Source: Amycolatopsis umgeniensis
Lineage (GTDB): Bacteria; Actinomycetota; Actinomycetes; Mycobacteriales; Pseudonocardiaceae
Length of the DNA: 64,000 nucleotides
Assembly (NCBI RefSeq): GCF_014205155.1
Contig: NZ_JACHMX010000001.1
Location: forward strand, 7,936,001-8,000,000
Direction: 5' to 3'
In this document: one piece after another, positions 61,301 through 64,000 of the stretch
Layout of the letters: each line of letters begins with the position of its first letter
Numbering within the stretch: the first letter of the stretch is position 1
Program-made: the position numbers and the translations under genes
Notes under the pieces: model-generated
The model's input: the letters and a program-made list of their open reading frames with translations, nothing else
Told to the model about the DNA's origin: nothing
Database searches by the model: none

Positions 61301-64000
61301 TGCACCTGGAGCGGCCGAATCCCGCGTGGGATCCGGAGACCAGCCCGTTCGCGTTCCACACCGAAGCCCGGCCGTGGTCCGAGGACGAGCGCATCGCCGG
61401 GGTGAGCGCCTTCGGCTTCGGCGGCACCAACTTCCACGTCGTCCTCACCTCCCACGAGGGCGCCGTCCCGCCCGCGAAGACCCTCGACGAGTGGCCCGCG
61501 GAACTCTTCCTGTTCGCGGGCAAGGACGACAAGGACGCCGAGGATCTGCTGGCCGCCACAGGACAGGGCTGGCACCTGCGTGACCTGGCGCTGGCCGCGT
61601 CCCGCCGGGCGGAGACCCGCGGCGGCCGGACGAGGTTCGCCGTTCTCGCGTCCACTGTGGACGAACTCGCCGCACTGCTGCGCCGGGCCATCGAGGGAGA
61701 GCGGGACGAGACCGCGGGGATCTTCGCCGCCGACGGCGCACCGGCGGGAGAGATCGCGTTCCTCTTCCCCGGGCAGGGCAGCCAGCGGCCGGGGATGTTC
61801 GCGGACCTGTTCGTCGCGTTCCCCGAACTGCGGCGCTACCTCGCGCGCACCGGGAACACCGTCGATGCCCTGTTCCCGCCCACCGCGTTCGACGAGGCCG
61901 GACGCGAGGCCCAGCTCGCGCGGCTGACCGACACCCGGGCCGCACAACCCGCGCTCGGGATCGTGGGCCTCGCCGCGCACCATCTGCTGGCCAACGCCGG
62001 GGTCCGGCCCTCGATGGTCGCGGGCCACAGTTACGGCGAACTGGTCGCGCTGGCCGCCGCGGGTGCGCTGAGCTCGGCTTCGTTGCTCGCGTGCAGCCAA
62101 GCGCGGGCGGCGGCGATCCTCGACGCGACCGGCGACGGCGACCCGGGAACGATGGCGGCCGTCGCCGCCGATGCCGTCGACGTCACCGAGAGCCTTGACG
62201 AGGCCGTTGTCATCGCCAACCGCAATTCGCCGGAGCAGACGGTGATCTCCGGGCCGACCGCCGCCGTCGGCATCGTGGCGGACCGGTTGCGGAGCCGCGG
62301 TTTCGGGGTGAAGACCCTCCCGGTCGCCTGCGCGTTCCACAGCCCGCTGGTCGCCTCGGCGGAGGCGGAGTTCGCCCGAGTCCTCGAGGCCGTCCCGGTC
62401 AACGAACCCGAGATCCCGGTGTGGGCCAACCGGACCGCCGGACCCTACCCGCCGGACCCGGACGGGATCCGCGCCGAACTGGCCGCGCAGATCGGCGCGC
62501 CGGTGCGGTTCGCCGACCAGATCGAAGCCATGTACCAGGCGGGCGCCAGGACGTTCGTCGAGGCGGGCCCCGGATCCGTCCTCACCCGGCTCGTCGGCGC
62601 CGTTCTCGACGGCCGTCCACATCGGACGGTCACCTTCGAGAGCGGCCGCCGCACCGGGATCCCCGGTTTCCTCGCCGCACTGGCCAGGCTGGCGGTCGCG
62701 GGCGTGGACGTCCGCACCGGCAGGCTGTTCACCGGGCGAGCTTGTACGGACGCGCTTTCCGCGCGGCCGCCGAAGAAGGCGGGCTGGACCGTCGACGGAC
62801 AGCTCGTCCGCACCGCCGACGGTGAGATCCCGGCCACCGCCCTGCATCCAGCCCGACGAATCCCCACGGAGGCGATCGTGACATCCCGGCCCGGCACCGA
62901 CGGCGGTGAGGCACTCGTTTCGGAGTTCCTCCGTACCAGCCGCGAGATGATCGCCGCGCAACGGGACGTCCTGCTCGGCTATTTCGGCACGGACCCCGGC
63001 GTCCGTCCACCCACGCCCGCCGCCCTCCCTGTTGTCGCCTCCCTGCCCGAGCCACTGCCCGAATCACTGCCCGAGCCGGTGCGTGCCGAACGTCCGGTGT
63101 TCGACGTCGTGGTCGAGGTGATCGGCGAGCGGACCGGCTATCCGGTCGACATGATCGAGCCCGATCTGGATCTGGAAGCCGATCTGAGCGTCGATTCGAT
63201 CAAACGCGCCGAGATCGCCGGCGAGCTGGCGACCCGGCTGGGCCTCACCGGCGGCGATCCCGAGGAGCTGGCCAAGGCCAGGACCGCGGCCGCCCTCGCG
63301 GACCTGATCACCGGCGGCGGCACCGAAGCCGCGCCGTCCGCCGAGCGGGCCGATGCCGTCGTGGTGGCGCCGAAGCGCTATCTGATGCGGGAATTCGACC
63401 TCGCCGACGCCACCCCCGCCGACGAGGAACTCGCCGGACTCCGTTTCGCCGTCGTCGGCGAAGGCCAGGTCGCCGAGATGCTCGCCACCCGGCTCGCCGG
63501 ATACGGCGCGGAAACCGAACTGGTCCAAGGTGTGCCGGAACACGGCGCCGACGGGGTCTTCCACCTCTCACCTTCCTTCCCCGATGATTTCCCGCTGTAC
63601 CAAGCAGTCTTGGCAGGCGGACCGCGCTGGCTCATCGCGAACGGTCCCGTCGACGGCGCCCGGGGTTTCTTCCGCACGGTGGCGAAGGAGTACCCCGACA
63701 CGGTCGCGCGCGTGGTCGAGCAGCACCCCGAATCCACCGTGGACGAACAGGTGGAGGCCCTCCTCGCGGAGTTGTCCGCCGGTGACTGGGAGCCGGTCGT
63801 CATCCGCCGCGACGGCGCGCGTCGCGGATTGCGGATGACCGAGGAACGCCTCGGCCTGCTCGGCAGTACGGGCGCCGGGCCGTCGGGCGACGGGACGGCC
63901 GAAGCCGAAGCGCTCGGCCTGGACCGGGATTCGGTCGTCCTCCTCGTCGGCGGGGCGAAGGGCATCACCGCCCGGCTGGCCACCACGCTGGCCTCGGCGT
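58321..64000 (+). CDS. PUFA-synthase-like type I megasynthase: NMO-NMO-KS-AT-ACP-KR (3' end missing)
   Basis: Open from GTG 58321 to the window end, at least 1893 residues. Residues about 1-200 form a nitronate-monooxygenase-like barrel (GHEAGGRIGELG); a second one at about 255-480 has GAECGGHVGPRASFP. The ketosynthase spans about 607-1045 with Cys793 (DAACASS), His928 (EAHGTGT) and His968 (GHTKCAAG). The acyltransferase has Ser1237 (GHSYGE) and His1340. One carrier protein has Ser1626 in LSVDSIKRAEI, the PUFA-type motif. A ketoreductase begins near 1871 (LLVGGAKGI). It resembles PfaA with a fused PfaD-like part; the product is probably a specialised lipid or polyketide. Confidence 0.9.
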   Translation, partial: MGTADLLIAVHPFGVPSARFTAAATRAGALGVLDLTGGGRAAREELDLAEHWLGTGFGVRVAGPVELPQAVHTVLLADGAPLSTVDFGDRRVLAEVTSREEAARAVAAGVDGLVARGHEAGGRIGELGTFVFLQQLLADPAIGVPVWAYGGIGSHTAAAAVAGGAAGVVLDTAFALLPEAELPSDVTMVLEGLDGSETIVDARVRGLRRRPGLEVGQDAFLPQRFRETWGTLPAAIRGVRASIAEGLTASGAAPPLAQGPMTRVSDQPEFAGAVAAGGGLPFLALALSGPERTREMLEKTKAALGAAPWGVGVLGFADEDVRAAQLDVIREIRPSHAIIAGGRPAQAKALEDAGISTFLHVPSPGLLRQFLEAGARKFVFEGAECGGHVGPRASFPLWEAQIGVLLEYGGGDVEVFFAGGVHDERSAAMVTAAAAPLTRLGATVGLLMGTAYLFTEEAVRAGAVLPLFQRQVVEATRTDLLETAPGHATRCVRSAFTTEYAELKRELKDQDVPDREAWERLEKLNVGRLRLASKGIERIGDTLSPVAEDRQLAEGMFMAGDVAVLRSEVTTIARLHEAVGPGARAFLEARAAELPHTRRDEPAPEPLDVAIVGMACVFPQARDLPSFWSNILSGQDSVTEVPPQRWDQSLYYAPGGDGEKTPSRWGGFLPEIPFDPLDHGIPPASLASIEPVQLLALEVSRRALADAGYAERPFDRSRTSVVFGAEAGSDLSNAMTLRTVLPSYLGELPADLDRQLPRLTEDSFPGVLANVIAGRVANRLDLGGANYTVDAACASSLTAVDVACKELVTGTSDLVLCGGADLHNGINDYLLFSSVHALSPSGRSATFDSGADGIALGEGVACVVLKRLADAERDGDRVYAVIKGVGSASDGRALGLTAPRPEGQHNALTRAYRNAGISPSRVGLVEAHGTGTVVGDRTELATLTKVFTEAGAESGRCVLGSVKSQIGHTKCAAGLAGLIKASLALRTAVKPPTLHLERPNPAWDPETSPFAFHTEARPWSEDERIAGVSAFGFGGTNFHVVLTSHEGAVPPAKTLDEWPAELFLFAGKDDKDAEDLLAATGQGWHLRDLALAASRRAETRGGRTRFAVLASTVDELAALLRRAIEGERDETAGIFAADGAPAGEIAFLFPGQGSQRPGMFADLFVAFPELRRYLARTGNTVDALFPPTAFDEAGREAQLARLTDTRAAQPALGIVGLAAHHLLANAGVRPSMVAGHSYGELVALAAAGALSSASLLACSQARAAAILDATGDGDPGTMAAVAADAVDVTESLDEAVVIANRNSPEQTVISGPTAAVGIVADRLRSRGFGVKTLPVACAFHSPLVASAEAEFARVLEAVPVNEPEIPVWANRTAGPYPPDPDGIRAELAAQIGAPVRFADQIEAMYQAGARTFVEAGPGSVLTRLVGAVLDGRPHRTVTFESGRRTGIPGFLAALARLAVAGVDVRTGRLFTGRACTDALSARPPKKAGWTVDGQLVRTADGEIPATALHPARRIPTEAIVTSRPGTDGGEALVSEFLRTSREMIAAQRDVLLGYFGTDPGVRPPTPAALPVVASLPEPLPESLPEPVRAERPVFDVVVEVIGERTGYPVDMIEPDLDLEADLSVDSIKRAEIAGELATRLGLTGGDPEELAKARTAAALADLITGGGTEAAPSAERADAVVVAPKRYLMREFDLADATPADEELAGLRFAVVGEGQVAEMLATRLAGYGAETELVQGVPEHGADGVFHLSPSFPDDFPLYQAVLAGGPRWLIANGPVDGARGFFRTVAKEYPDTVARVVEQHPESTVDEQVEALLAELSAGDWEPVVIRRDGARRGLRMTEERLGLLGSTGAGPSGDGTAEAEALGLDRDSVVLLVGGAKGITARLATTLASA

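Noticed and set aside
58270..62961. Very long open frame on the minus strand, over 1500 codons
   Set aside because: It is the antisense shadow of the megasynthase. The plus strand has all catalytic motifs in order, while the minus product is Arg/Gly/Asp-rich with no domain.
1..64000. CRISPR array, rRNA or tRNA genes
   Set aside because: No regularly spaced direct repeats of CRISPR size and no rRNA or cloverleaf-like sequence with a TTC-type arm was recognised; the repeats found are palindromes or short tandems.

Overview
This is a high-GC actinomycete chromosome segment. GTG and TTG starts are common, stop/start overlaps of the ATGA or GTGA type are frequent, and Pseudonocardiales-type families recur (DUF5313, LigC/Prim-Pol, an F420-type LLM oxidoreductase, large ATPase regulators, DrrAB, a PUFA-synthase-like megasynthase). 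Amycolatopsis or a close relative is the best guess. This rests on pattern recognition only; no rRNA or other decisive marker is in the window. No tRNA, rRNA, CRISPR array or intact insertion sequence was found.

Layout. 1-2942: C-terminal part of a large subtilisin-like protease. 3097-6749 (minus): a tightly overlapping four-gene operon encoding an HTH regulator with an alpha/alpha-toroid-like half, a cupin-like protein, a dCTP-deaminase-like protein and a ThiL-like kinase; this is the best candidate for an undescribed system. 7113-8080: probable remnant of an integrative element. 8-15 kb: methyltransferase, DUF998 membrane protein, secreted M14 carboxypeptidase, DnaJ-NERD fusion, hydrolase, lipoprotein and membrane protein pair. 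16-21 kb: APC permease + ROK kinase, FMN reductase, DrrAB exporter. 20.8-37 kb: two large ATPase regulators bracket a P450, an AlkB-like protein, hydrolases, an ASCH protein, a pseudouridine synthase, an AbiEi-like protein and an OhrR-like regulator with a clear operator. 36.9-44 kb: type II thioesterase, LLM oxidoreductase, DHA2 exporter, DUF1015 protein and a LigC/Prim-Pol repair operon. 44-52 kb: CobW GTPase, bacterial NO synthase with an adjacent flavodoxin, DUF1905 protein, sialidase, tandem paralogous membrane proteins and a Crp regulator. 52-58 kb: MocR/EamA pair, MFS exporter, YeiH/LysR pair. 58321-end: a multidomain synthase (two NMO-like barrels, KS, AT, ACP, KR) cut by the window edge.

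Two families of long palindromes punctuate the window. Hairpins with a TGAAGG...CCTTCA core sit at gene ends, most often between convergent genes, and look like bidirectional terminators. A second, nearly invariant 55-bp palindrome occurs three times; two copies flank the AbiEi-like gene. Where convergent genes overlap, no such hairpin is present.
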